Assembly (NCBI RefSeq): GCF_014697585.1
Contig: NZ_JACJSB010000035.1
Location: 1 to 46,785, forward strand
DNA length: 46,785 bases
Reading direction: 5' to 3'
From: Dolichospermum sp. FACHB-1091
GTDB taxonomy: Bacteria; Cyanobacteriota; Cyanobacteriia; Cyanobacteriales; Nostocaceae
Shown here in pieces: positions 36,208 through 44,885 of the stretch. A program made the translations under genes and the position numbers. Below the pieces are notes generated by a model, which was not told where the DNA came from, searched no databases, and saw only the letters and a list, made by a program, of their open reading frames with translations. Numbering within the stretch: the first letter of the stretch is position 1; every line of letters begins with the position of its first letter.

Positions 36208-36356
36208 GATTTATTTTTGTATTCACCCCAGTTTTAATTTTAAAATATGTTTTAAATATAAATTTTCATAAAAGGCATAATTCCCTAAAATTGGGATAAT
36301 TGCCGTTTTCTCCGTTAGTTGATAAAATTACATTGCTAATTCTATAATATTGACAA

Positions 36357-37100
36357 ATGTTCAAAATTTTTACTAATTTCCGAAATTTAGTAATTTTCAG
36401 CTTTATCTGCCTAATTTTAAGCTGGTCACTCCCCGTTCAAGCTGATACTAAAATAGATCCCCAACTTGAACAACAAGTTCTAGAAATTATTCGCAAAAAC
36501 CCAGAAATAATTATTGAATCTGTGGAAGCATATCAGCAGCAGCAACAACAGAAACTACAACAATCACGACAAGAATTTATCAATAATTTGCAAACAAATC
36601 CCAAAACTACAATTGGTGATTCTCCTACAATTGGTGCGACTCAATCAAAAACTGTATTGATAGAATTCTCTGATTTTGAATGTCCTTATTGTGCAGAAGC
36701 ACATAAAAAGCTAAAAGATTTATTAGCAAAATATCCTAATAAATTCACATTAGTTTATAAACATTTTCCCCTTTATCAAATTCATGAACAAGCATTACCA
36801 GCAGCTACAGCAGCTTGGGCAGCATTTCAACAAGGTAAGTTCTGGGAATATCATGATGCCTTGTTTACAAATCAAAAACAATTGGGTGAGACTTTATATT
36901 TAGATACAGCTAAAAAGCTAAAATTAAATCTCACAAAATTTGCTAGTGACCGCAAATTAGCCATTAAACCTATCCAAAATGACCTATTATTAGCACAAAA
37001 ATTAGGACTGGGGGGAACACCTTCTTTTATTATTACCAGTGAGAATTTTTCTGGACCTGTGAAGTTAACAGAAGTTGAAGAAATATTGGGGGGTAAATAA
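36357..37100 (+). CDS. DsbA-like thioredoxin-fold disulfide oxidoreductase
   Basis: 247 residues. A signal peptide or membrane anchor (residues 1-29, ...SWSLPVQA) is followed by a helical, Gln-rich segment (EAYQQQQQQKLQQSRQE) and a thioredoxin domain with CPYC in SDFECPYCAEAH (residues 109-112) and the cis-Pro loop GLGGTPSFII. It resembles the DsbA/BdbD-type proteins that make disulfides in exported proteins. In cyanobacteria the partner oxidase is usually a VKOR-like protein, not seen here. Confidence 0.9.
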   Translation: MFKIFTNFRNLVIFSFICLILSWSLPVQADTKIDPQLEQQVLEIIRKNPEIIIESVEAYQQQQQQKLQQSRQEFINNLQTNPKTTIGDSPTIGATQSKTVLIEFSDFECPYCAEAHKKLKDLLAKYPNKFTLVYKHFPLYQIHEQALPAATAAWAAFQQGKFWEYHDALFTNQKQLGETLYLDTAKKLKLNLTKFASDRKLAIKPIQNDLLLAQKLGLGGTPSFIITSENFSGPVKLTEVEEILGGK

Positions 37101-37588
37101 TCATATTTGATGAATTGGTAATACTTTATACCAACTTTATTGCCATTGTCAACAAATCTGCATCTTTAGCTAGAGGTTGCACTTATTGATTATCTGTTCT
37201 AATTACCATAAGTGTAAGGAGTAGTCTTATGAGAAGTGAAAAGTTATACTTATCACTTCTCAATTCCTAAATCTTTGTTAGGCAATCTTTTCAGGCTTCA
37301 CTTTCTCTAAATTTTTAATTCCTAAATTTGCCTTAGTATCTGCGGAACATGGGTTGTAATATACGAATATTTCCTTAATTTTATTTTATATTGTTTTTAA
37401 CAATACTTATGTTATCAAAAATTTTCAGTTTTAATACTTAATCATTTAACCATTATTAAGCATAATTCTTGAAAAGGCTCATAATACATTATGAAGTGCG
37501 GAATATGGGTTAGAATTAAAGTCCGGATTAGACGCAGTTCGTTCCCAGGATTAGCCCGGGAACTGTGACAGCCCAATTGCTTGTTAGA
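37101..37588. other. Intergenic region with hairpins and MITE-end relics
   Basis: About 490 bp without a credible gene. 37231-37261 is a hairpin (GAGAAGTGA / TCACTTCTC) that may terminate the DsbA-like gene. Two relics (TGCGGAACATGGGTT near 37341, GTGCGGAATATGGGTT near 37497) resemble the MITE ends at 25 kb. GTTCCC...GGGAAC at about 37540-37562 is a second hairpin, downstream of the DUF1816 gene. Confidence 0.65.
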
Positions 37589-37891
37589 CTATAATTGACC
37601 GCTAAAGACAGGCTTTACTTTACGGTCAATCCATTCCCCCAAATCTTCAGCAATTGTCAACACACTAGGTTTACAGCGTTCTACATTGACTATAATTCCC
37701 TGCGCCCCTTCAATTTCCAGGTCTTCTATATAGCCAAGACTGGCTTTATTTGCTTCCACAGAACTGAAAAATGGACCGAAGTAGTATGTACATTTGGGAT
37801 TTTGTGTGATAATTTTCACCCACCAAGCAAGTCCCAGGACATTTAATGTATTAATCAACCCTTCTTGAAGGTTACTCCAAATTGTTTTCAT
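37589..37891 (-). CDS. DUF1816 (CpcD-like linker-domain related) protein
   Basis: 100 residues. WWVKIITQNPKCTYYFGPF, then EANKASLGYIEDLEIEGAQG and IIVNVERCKPSVLTI are the DUF1816 pattern I remember from cyanobacteria, a short beta-rich domain related to phycobilisome CpcD linkers. A role in protein-protein contact, perhaps in phycobilisomes or regulation, is known only by analogy. Monocistronic, ATG start. Confidence 0.85.
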   Translation of the reverse strand: MKTIWSNLQEGLINTLNVLGLAWWVKIITQNPKCTYYFGPFFSSVEANKASLGYIEDLEIEGAQGIIVNVERCKPSVLTIAEDLGEWIDRKVKPVFSGQL

Positions 37892-38049
37892 GGTTTCCGC
37901 TGAATGATAAAGGTGTGACTGAGTGTGTGAGAATAGGTTAAATTTATTATCTTTTACATTTCTTTATAGTTGCTGATTTCGTGGATATTTGTCCACTAAA
38001 TCAGCTTTGTCCAATTTTACCCCGACTGGTTTAACTACAAACCCTTTGA

Positions 38050-39396
38050 TTATTCTTTTGTCAAAGCAATTGTTTGTAGTTTATCAAAGTACAGCGTATT
38101 TTGCGATTTTTGACGATAAATTTCGTAAAGTGCCATACCAGTTGCCACGGAAGCATTGAGGCTAGGAGTCTTACCCTGTAAGGGAATAGATACCAAAACA
38201 TCACAAGAACGTTGTGTTAACATTCCCAGACCTTCACCCTCACCACCCACAACTAAAACCACCGGACCACTAAATTTAACGCTTTGCAATGGTTCGCTAC
38301 CTGTAACAGCAGTGCCGTAAATCCAAAAACCTTCTTCTTTTAACTGTTCTAAAGCCCGACCGAGATTAACAACTCTAGCTACAGGAAAGGTTTCTAATGC
38401 TCCCGCTGCCACTTTCACCACCGTTGAAGTAATTCCTGCCGCTCTTCTTTGGGGAATCACCAAACCATGAGCGCCAATAGCTTCTGCTGTGCGAATAATT
38501 GCCCCTAAGTTGTGGGGATCAGTAATACCATCGGCAACAACAATTACAGGATCAGTAATAGATTTAGCCTTAGTAATCAGATCCTCTAATTCAGTATAGG
38601 AATAAGGAGAAATTTGAGCGGCTATTCCTTGGTGATTAGCCCGACCAGTAATTTGGTCTAACCGCATGGGTTCAACTTCATCAATAACTGCGCCATTATC
38701 CTTAGCTTGCAAAATCAAATGATGAAATCTGGGATCATAACGGAGGCGGGTAGTAATCCACAGCTTGTTAATACTACGTTCATTTTCCAAAGCAGTTAAA
38801 ACTGGGTGACGACCGTAAATGAGATCACTTTCTTCCGTGGGTGTAATTTCTGAAGACGGCTGAGAAGATGGGTAAGAGGGACGGTATCTAGCATTGAAGG
38901 GTTTACCTTCAGCTAATGTGATTTCTGAAGACTGCTCAGAACCATAGCCAGAGGTGCGAGGTTTAGGAGTATAAGGCTTGTCTTCTCTATTTAATCTAAT
39001 TTCTGGGGATTTATCAGCACCATAGCGAGAGGTGCGAGGTTTAGGAGTATAAGGCTTGTCTTCTCTATTTAATCTAATTTCTGGGGATTTATCAGCACCA
39101 TAGCGAGAGGTGCGAGGTTTAGGAGTATAAGGCTTGTCTTCTCTATTTAATCTAACTTCTGGGGATTTATCAGCACCATAACGAGATATGCGGAGTTTAG
39201 GAACATCAGACTTATCTTCTCTATTTAATCTAACTTCTGGGGATTTATCAGCACCATAACGAGAGGTGCGAGGTTTACTTTCACTTTTGCCTTGATTACG
39301 GACAGAGTGAGGAACAACGCGCTTACCCTTGATTTTTACGGGTTGCCCACGCTTAGATTGGTTCGCGGAATTATTTTTTTTGGGTTGACTTGCCAT
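38050..39396 (-). CDS. rlmB: TrmH/RlmB-family rRNA 2'-O-ribose methyltransferase with repeat-rich N-terminus
   Basis: 448 residues, roughly 190 longer than E. coli RlmB because of an N-terminal basic, disordered region with a 26-residue tandem repeat (41-144, then a degenerate copy). The substrate-binding domain starts [20 protein letters not shown]. The SPOUT domain has the three knot motifs: [32 protein letters not shown] and [19 protein letters not shown]. RlmB methylates G2251 of 23S rRNA; the basic extension probably aids RNA binding. It is 106 bp downstream of mini-RNase III on the same strand, so both may belong to one rRNA-maturation operon. Confidence 0.92.
   Translation of the reverse strand: MASQPKKNNSANQSKRGQPVKIKGKRVVPHSVRNQGKSESKPRTSRYGADKSPEVRLNREDKSDVPKLRISRYGADKSPEVRLNREDKPYTPKPRTSRYGADKSPEIRLNREDKPYTPKPRTSRYGADKSPEIRLNREDKPYTPKPRTSGYGSEQSSEITLAEGKPFNARYRPSYPSSQPSSEITPTEESDLIYGRHPVLTALENERSINKLWITTRLRYDPRFHHLILQAKDNGAVIDEVEPMRLDQITGRANHQGIAAQISPYSYTELEDLITKAKSITDPVIVVADGITDPHNLGAIIRTAEAIGAHGLVIPQRRAAGITSTVVKVAAGALETFPVARVVNLGRALEQLKEEGFWIYGTAVTGSEPLQSVKFSGPVVLVVGGEGEGLGMLTQRSCDVLVSIPLQGKTPSLNASVATGMALYEIYRQKSQNTLYFDKLQTIALTKE
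38965..39276 (-). repeat. 78-bp tandem repeat in rlmB
   Basis: Four copies of a 78-bp unit encode the 26-residue repeat with [11 protein letters not shown] and RLNREDK. The two central copies are nearly identical in DNA, which points to recent expansion; a fifth copy is degenerate ([11 protein letters not shown]). Confidence 0.9.
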
Positions 39397-39502
39397 AGCA
39401 GTATTTCAGTATTGAGGTTTGATTTAAATCAGTGAACAGCCCGATGACATTCATTTAATGAACCATTACAAATCAGTAATAATTGCCAGATGCAGCTTCT
39501 GA

Positions 39503-39982
39503 CTATTTTTCCAGAGGGAGTTTTTGTAAAAGTTCGGTTAAACGGGGGTAATCAGTAAGATATAAATAGCCAACTAGGGTTTCTAGACTAGTTGCCTGTT
39601 GATAAATTTCGGGATTGAGTCGTTTATGACGACAATGGGCAGAGTTACGACCTCTGCGGACAATTTCTAATTCGTTACTCCTCAAGTAAGGAGTTAACAT
39701 TCGCAAATGTATCGCTTGTGTTTCTGCTCTTACCTGATCCACTACGGAACGATGGTAGTTTTCCAGTCGTTGTTGTGGCCACAGAAAAAACATTCTAACA
39801 TATAATTCATAAATTGCGTCCCCCAAATAAGCTAAAGCGGAAGGAGATATCTGTTTTATTTGATCTGGGGATATTTGCTGAGGCAGTTGGGTCGCATTTA
39901 CCAACCATGGGTTAATGTCTGATGAATCCTGCGCGGTAGTTTCATCTTCTTCATGTTGGGCTGTTTCCTCCTTCGACTTCAC
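39503..39982 (-). CDS. mrnC: Mini-ribonuclease 3
   Basis: 159 residues. It has the RNase III catalytic domain without a dsRNA-binding domain: SPSALAYLGDAIYELYVRMF, YHRSVVDQVRAETQAIHLRM, then RRGRNSAHCRHKRLNP and ATSLETLVGYLYLTD. MrnC trims 23S rRNA precursors. The acidic N-terminal 25 residues are variable. It is followed by the rRNA methyltransferase gene, fitting a role in ribosome maturation. Confidence 0.93.
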   Translation of the reverse strand: MKSKEETAQHEEDETTAQDSSDINPWLVNATQLPQQISPDQIKQISPSALAYLGDAIYELYVRMFFLWPQQRLENYHRSVVDQVRAETQAIHLRMLTPYLRSNELEIVRRGRNSAHCRHKRLNPEIYQQATSLETLVGYLYLTDYPRLTELLQKLPLEK

Positions 39983-40385
39983 AGATTAATCATTCCTTAA
40001 AAAAGCACTACATCGGGAGATAATTTTTGCCAACATTACTCTGATGGCAAAAGCAATGTTCGCATACTGAGCATATTATAAATTAGTAACGATAACCAAA
40101 ATTTACTGGTATTGTTTTCTCGACCTATCAACTAAGTTGGTGGACTGTCATAGTGTAGCGTCACGTAAACCAGATGATTTAAGTTTATTCACAGTTAGTA
40201 TTTTCGACTAGGATAGTGTTGCTATCAAAATTTCAGAATTTCTATTATATTAGAATATGTTTCCTTTAAGTCGGAAATTCCAGGTTTATGGAGATTGGTT
40301 TGAGGAACAAAATCTGATCAACTTCTGCCAATGTTGGGTTTCACTCCGTTCTACCCAACTCAAAAAATTACAGGGGTTTCCGCTC

Positions 40386-40514
40386 TTATGAGGTACATCT
40401 TAAGCCCCCTCCTCGCACCCCCCTCAATCCCCCCGCAGCGGGGGGAAGAAAAGGATAAACTTTTGATATTGGAGGGGGTTGGGGTTCTTGTACCTCATAA
40501 CATCGGGAAGTGCT
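40386..40514. mobile_element. MITE-like element with TTATGAGGTACA ends, copy 1
   Basis: 12-bp inverted ends TTATGAGGTACA (40386-40397) and TGTACCTCATAA (40489-40500) enclose a G/C-stretch core with CCCCCCGCAGCGGGGGG. Homology with the copy at the window end (46671-46785, opposite orientation) continues 14 bp beyond the right arm (CATCGGGAAGTGCT), so the mobile unit may be larger than the palindrome. No ORF. Confidence 0.75.
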
Positions 40515-40673
40515 GTATTTCATACGACAAATCCGAAGATGGAAAAGTACCTGCCAATGTTGGGTTTCACTCCGTTCTACCCAACCTACAATTTTTTGAA
40601 AATTTCACATTAAATTAAGTGTTTTTACTTGATTACTAGACTAAGAGATAGATTTTTGCTCTATAAAAATTAA

Positions 40674-40696
40674 GCTATCCTTTGACATCGGATAGC
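40674..40696 (-). terminator. Terminator of the STAS-domain gene
   Basis: GCTATCC / GGATAGC hairpin 26 bp after the stop. On the minus strand it is followed by AATTTTTATA. Confidence 0.8.
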
Positions 40697-40722
40697 CTAA
40701 CCTAGATTTTCTACTCAAACAA

Positions 40723-41067
40723 TTAAGATGCCTTGAGATTTTCTAAGGCCGCCTCAACTGACACTTGTAGGGAAAGGAACTTTTCTAAACGAACAAGCTT
40801 AACGGTTTGGGTGACGCGGGCATTAGTGACAATTTGTAAAGTGCCATTGGCAGTTTGAGCTTGCTTTGCCAGCTGTACAAGCGCACCCAATCCAGAACTA
40901 TCCACAAAGTCTATTTGTGAAAGATCCAAAATTATGTGTTTTGGACCTTCATCAATTTTACTACCGAGTGTCTTCCGAAATGTTGGCTCAGAGAAAGCGT
41001 CTAATAAGCCTGTGAGGCGGAATAGCTGACAGTTATCCCGGAGTTCGCGTGTACCTCTCAGGCTCAC
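40723..41067 (-). CDS. STAS-domain anti-sigma-factor-antagonist-like protein
   Basis: 114 residues from a GTG at 41067. The STAS fold is clear: RLTGLLDAFSEPTFRKTLG, then HIILDLSQIDFVDSSGLGAL, where the Ser of DSSGLG is the usual phosphorylation site in SpoIIAA/RsbV-like proteins. It probably takes part in a partner-switching cascade with an HPK-like kinase or PP2C phosphatase elsewhere. The true start is uncertain: a strong GAGGAGG lies about 27 nt upstream of the GTG, close to in-frame ATT/ATA codons, and the frame stays open there. Confidence 0.88.
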   Translation of the reverse strand: MSLRGTRELRDNCQLFRLTGLLDAFSEPTFRKTLGSKIDEGPKHIILDLSQIDFVDSSGLGALVQLAKQAQTANGTLQIVTNARVTQTVKLVRLEKFLSLQVSVEAALENLKAS

Positions 41068-41173
41068 GGTTAGATTTAGTGGTTCAGCTATAATTTCCTC
41101 CTCATGCTTTTTACTAAAAGTAAACGTTCTAGTATAGATGGTTTGTGGGCAATTTGTCCATGACTAAAAATTC

Positions 41174-41200
41174 GAGATTTGAGATTTGAGATTTGAGATT
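41174..41200. repeat. Heptameric tandem repeat (GAGATTT)n
   Basis: Four copies of GAGATTT in the spacer between carA and the STAS gene. A related palindromic partner (CAATCTCAAATC) lies at 41290-41305. Confidence 0.85.
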
Positions 41201-41322
41201 GTTTTGGGTTTAGGTTTTAGCACTGCTGGCTGGCATAAATCCCAGCTGTCAATGCGTAACTCCTGGCCTTTGTGGTTTAATCCGGGGGTTCAATCTCAAA
41301 TCGGCAACCCAAAATCTAAAAT

Positions 41323-42468
41323 TTATTGACGTGCTGCTTGCATTTCTAGCACAAACTGTTCAAACAGGTAATCAGCATCATGGGGTCCAGGACTGGCCTC
41401 TGGATGATACTGAACAGAAAACACAGGTAGAGATTTGTGTCGCACTCCTGCCACAGTTAAATCGTTGAGGTTTAAATGGCTGACTTCAACGGTTGTAGTT
41501 GGTAGGGAGTCTGGGTCAAGGGCAAAACTGTGATTTTGGCTGGTAATTTCTACTCGCTTTTGCAGTCCCGCCGGTTGATTTAAACCCCGATGTCCAAATT
41601 TTAGTTTAAAGGTTTCTGCTCCGAGCGCGTGACCTAAAATTTGGTGTCCCATACAAATGCCAAACATGGGTTTTTGGCTGTCTAGTAAGGCTCTGGTGGT
41701 GTTGATACCTTCTGTGACTGCGGCAGGGTCTCCAGGTCCGTTGGAGAGAAAAATACCATCTGGATTGTATTTGAGAATTTCTTCTGGTTGTGTATCGGCA
41801 GGAACAACTATAATACGACAACCATAACTGGCTAAACGCCGCAAGATATTCCGCTTGATTCCAAAGTCTAAGGCCACAACGGTGTAGGTTTCCCTAATTT
41901 TAGCTACGGCTTCGGGGTTAAATTCCCAAGGGGCTGTTGTGGTTTCTTGCCATTCATAAACGGCTTTTGTAGTTACTTTTTTGACTAAGTTTAAACCTGT
42001 CATGTTGGGAGCAGCTTGTACCATTTCTAACAATTCTGTTTCATCGAGAATTGCTGTGGAAATACCACCATTCATCGCTCCACACATCCGAATTTTCCGG
42101 GTTAGTGACCGGGTATCTATGCCATAAATGCCTGGTATTTGGTGCTTTTGCAGGTATTTTGGTAGGGATTGGGTGGAACGCCAGTTACTCGGTTTGTGAC
42201 AAATATTCCGGGCGATCGCTCCCTGAACATGAGGTTTATTAGACTCTTCATCTTCGGAATTAATACCAGTATTACCTAATTCAGGATAAGTAAAAATAAC
42301 GATTTGTCCACAGTAACTAGGATCGGTTAACACTTCTTGATATCCGGTCATACCAGTGTTAAATACGATTTCTCCAATGGCGGTCCCCGTAGCACCGAAG
42401 GACCAACCGCGATAAGTAGAGCCGTCTGCTAAGACCAGTAAAGCCGGAATTGTTTCAGATAGAGGCAT
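41323..42468 (-). CDS. carA: Carbamoyl-phosphate synthase small subunit (glutaminase subunit)
   Basis: Supplies ammonia from glutamine to CarB for carbamoyl phosphate, feeding arginine and pyrimidine synthesis. 381 residues. N-terminal domain: [20 protein letters not shown] then [20 protein letters not shown]. The class I amidotransferase domain has [11 protein letters not shown], the catalytic Cys in [15 protein letters not shown] and the His-Glu pair in [15 protein letters not shown] start. carB is not in this window, as is common in cyanobacteria. Confidence 0.97.
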   Translation of the reverse strand: MPLSETIPALLVLADGSTYRGWSFGATGTAIGEIVFNTGMTGYQEVLTDPSYCGQIVIFTYPELGNTGINSEDEESNKPHVQGAIARNICHKPSNWRSTQSLPKYLQKHQIPGIYGIDTRSLTRKIRMCGAMNGGISTAILDETELLEMVQAAPNMTGLNLVKKVTTKAVYEWQETTTAPWEFNPEAVAKIRETYTVVALDFGIKRNILRRLASYGCRIIVVPADTQPEEILKYNPDGIFLSNGPGDPAAVTEGINTTRALLDSQKPMFGICMGHQILGHALGAETFKLKFGHRGLNQPAGLQKRVEITSQNHSFALDPDSLPTTTVEVSHLNLNDLTVAGVRHKSLPVFSVQYHPEASPGPHDADYLFEQFVLEMQAARQ

Positions 42469-42681
42469 AGATAATTGGATAATGGGTAAAAGTTTTTTTG
42501 AATTTTGAATTGATTTCTTTTCCAGTCTCTCACTGCGACTGTTTATTATCCCATGAGTTCGGGGTTTTAGATTTTCAGTCAGAATTAATTAAAAATTGCA
42601 ATGATTAAACGGCCAAGCATTTTTAATTTGGTGGCGGGGTTAAACTTGGTAAGAGCAGCCAGGGCGGTTAAAATATCCATT

Positions 42682-43629
42682 ATGCTTAAATACTCTTTGT
42701 CTCGTCTAGCCCTCATTCCTTGTTCGGTTAGTTTAGCATTTCTAACTGCTGCTTGTAATCAAGATCAGCAGAAAATAACCACGGATGAATCTAAGCCATC
42801 TTTGGCTACTGGGAGTTTGGCCGCAATTCATTCTCCTAGTCAGTTTAAACAACCGTTAGTCAGTCCAACATCAAACCCACTAGAATCTTCTCCAGCTCAA
42901 TTAAGCACTTTGGAAATGGCTCTCGATAAAGCTGCTGGTGCTAAAAGTATCAGTCAATCTGCTGTATCTGTGGATGATTGGAATTTGGTAATCAGTCTGT
43001 TTCAAGATGCGATCGCTCTCATGAAAAAGATTAAGCGTGATAGTAGCAATTTCACTTTTGCTCAAAGTCAAATTGTTGAGTATCGTCGTGAAATTGCTTA
43101 TGCTCGTCAACAAGCTAAACCAACAAATTTAACATCATCCGTTACCCAGCCACAACCGCTGATAATTGATGTTCCCAAACCACAAACTACTATCAAAAGC
43201 TCAAAACCATTTTTATCTTCTACCACCGTTCCATTAGCAATGCTCCCTAGCAAAAATGAGGTATTTATTGTCCCAATTAAGCGGCGAATGGGTGGTACAC
43301 CAATTATTGAAGTTACTTTCAATGGTACACAGCGATTTGAAATGATTGTAGATACAGGTGCAAGTGGGACTGTAATTACTGAAAATATAGCAGCAGCTTT
43401 AGGTGTAGTACCAACAGGGAAAGCTAAAGCCAATACTGCTAGTGCTAAAGCTGTGGAATTTCCCATTGGCTACCTTGATTCCATGGAAGTCGGGGGAATG
43501 ACAGTAAATAAAGTTCCAGTAGCGATCGCTGGTACGGAATTAGAAACTGGACTTTTAGGACATGATTTCTTCGGTAATTATGATGTAACCATAAAACGTA
43601 ATGTTGTGGAATTTCGTCCCCAAACTTAG
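42682..43629 (+). CDS. Retropepsin-like aspartic protease, lipoprotein
   Basis: 315 residues from the ATG at 42682. An ATG at 42601 would add 27 residues, but the later start gives a clean lipoprotein signal (MLKYSLSRLALIPCSVSLAF, LTAAC). A disordered Ser/Pro-rich middle (to about residue 185) leads to a protease domain with RMGGTPIIEVTFNGTQRFEM, then IVDTGASGTVI (DTG at 224-226) and GLLGHDFFGNYDVTI. It belongs to the TIGR02281-like clan AA aspartic proteases of cyanobacteria, probably active at the membrane. Convergent with trpD, 7 bp between stops. Confidence 0.88.
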   Translation: MLKYSLSRLALIPCSVSLAFLTAACNQDQQKITTDESKPSLATGSLAAIHSPSQFKQPLVSPTSNPLESSPAQLSTLEMALDKAAGAKSISQSAVSVDDWNLVISLFQDAIALMKKIKRDSSNFTFAQSQIVEYRREIAYARQQAKPTNLTSSVTQPQPLIIDVPKPQTTIKSSKPFLSSTTVPLAMLPSKNEVFIVPIKRRMGGTPIIEVTFNGTQRFEMIVDTGASGTVITENIAAALGVVPTGKAKANTASAKAVEFPIGYLDSMEVGGMTVNKVPVAIAGTELETGLLGHDFFGNYDVTIKRNVVEFRPQT

Positions 43630-43636
43630 TAATAGG

Positions 43637-44683
43637 CTAATCACCCAGAAATTTAACTAACTGTTCCAACTTTGTCCAGGGACTACCGCTTTGTAAAATT
43701 TCTTTAGCTAGAGTCACTCCCTGAGTATGATTTAACCAGGGAACAACCCCGGCTACTTGCAATGCTAGGGCGGCATTTAACGCTACTATATCCTGTTGTT
43801 GTGATGTACCTTTTCCCTGCAAAACTTCTTTGAGAATCACAGCATTTTCTTTTACATTACCACCCTTAACAGCGGTAATGTCAGCAGTTTTGACATTTAC
43901 CTCCTGGGGATTAAGAGTAGTTAAGGATACTTGACTATCCTTCAAGATTGCCAAATCAGTAATATCACCCAAACCAGCCTCGTCTAATTTTTCTCTACCA
44001 TGTAAAACAATAGCCGTTTGTGTCCCCAGGAGATGCAAAGCTTCAGCCATAGTAGCTATCAGTTTCGGATCAAACACACCAATCACCTGGCCAGTAGGAT
44101 TCAGGGGATTTACTAAAGGACCTAGTAAATTAAATACAGTTCTTACCTTGAGATTTCGCCGTAAAGGGGCAACTGCTTTCAGTGCTGGGTGCCACCCCGG
44201 TGCAAATAAAAAGGTAATTCCCACCTCTTCGACTGCTGCTTGGACTTTTTCACTGGTAGCAGTCAAATTAACTCCCAATGCTTCTAAAACATCAGCGCTT
44301 CCCGTGAGACTAGAAGCAGAACGACTACCATGTTTAGCGACCCGTACACCAGCAGCAGCGACCACAAAAGCCACAGCGGTGGAAATATTAAATGTAGAAG
44401 CACCGTCACCACCAGTACCACAAGTATCAATTAATGGCAGAAATTGGGTATGGTCGCTTTTGTTTATAGTTACGGAAGACAGAGATTTTAAGACTTCTGC
44501 CATGCCTGTTAATTCTTCAGCACAAACACTTTTAAAATTTAAAGCCATTAAAATCGCTCCGGATAATTCTGGGGGAATAGCTTCCTTTATCCACCCTTGC
44601 ATTAATTCCGCTGCTTGGGTGCGGGATAATGATTGACCTTCCAATAATTGTTTGAGTAAGTTAGACCAAATAGTGAAATCCAT
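43637..44683 (-). CDS. trpD: Anthranilate phosphoribosyltransferase
   Basis: Transfers phosphoribose from PRPP to anthranilate in tryptophan synthesis. 348 residues from the ATG at 44683 ([20 protein letters not shown]); the open frame extends 28 codons further upstream, but that part lies in a dispersed repeat and is not conserved-looking. Key motifs are the PRPP loop [17 protein letters not shown] (GTGGDG at 89-94), [20 protein letters not shown] and [16 protein letters not shown]. It stands alone, as trp genes usually do in cyanobacteria. Confidence 0.96.
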   Translation of the reverse strand: MDFTIWSNLLKQLLEGQSLSRTQAAELMQGWIKEAIPPELSGAILMALNFKSVCAEELTGMAEVLKSLSSVTINKSDHTQFLPLIDTCGTGGDGASTFNISTAVAFVVAAAGVRVAKHGSRSASSLTGSADVLEALGVNLTATSEKVQAAVEEVGITFLFAPGWHPALKAVAPLRRNLKVRTVFNLLGPLVNPLNPTGQVIGVFDPKLIATMAEALHLLGTQTAIVLHGREKLDEAGLGDITDLAILKDSQVSLTTLNPQEVNVKTADITAVKGGNVKENAVILKEVLQGKGTSQQQDIVALNAALALQVAGVVPWLNHTQGVTLAKEILQSGSPWTKLEQLVKFLGD

Positions 44684-44885
44684 TGTTCGGGTTTTTAATG
44701 ATGTTAGATGTAATTCTACCGAAAAATGGCTTTTTGTTTCGCGCGGAGGTGCGGAGAAAGAAGGCAAAGATGAGGTTTAAGTAATAAGTTTAAATTTTGG
44801 TAATTTTTGTTTATAATTGCTCATGCTATTATATTGTAATTGCCAGATCATGATATTTACCCATTTATCAAAACTCACAAACAAG

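Larger units (their letters stand above)
39983..40722. other. Repeat-rich intergenic region
   Basis: About 740 bp with no gene. Between 40326 and 40585 there is a 34-bp direct repeat (TGCCAATGTTGGGTTTCACT onwards, at 40326 and 40552) flanking a 129-bp MITE-like element. The left part (39983-40320) is AT-rich and holds the upstream region of mrnC. Confidence 0.8.

Noticed and set aside
40331-40618. 95-codon plus-strand ORF
   Set aside because: It runs only through the direct repeat and the MITE-like element; no ribosome site and no protein-like pattern.
44684-44767. N-terminal extension of trpD by 28 codons
   Set aside because: The extension lies in a dispersed repeat (GCGCGGAGGTGCGGAG) and is not family-like; the ATG at 44683 fits the usual TrpD start.
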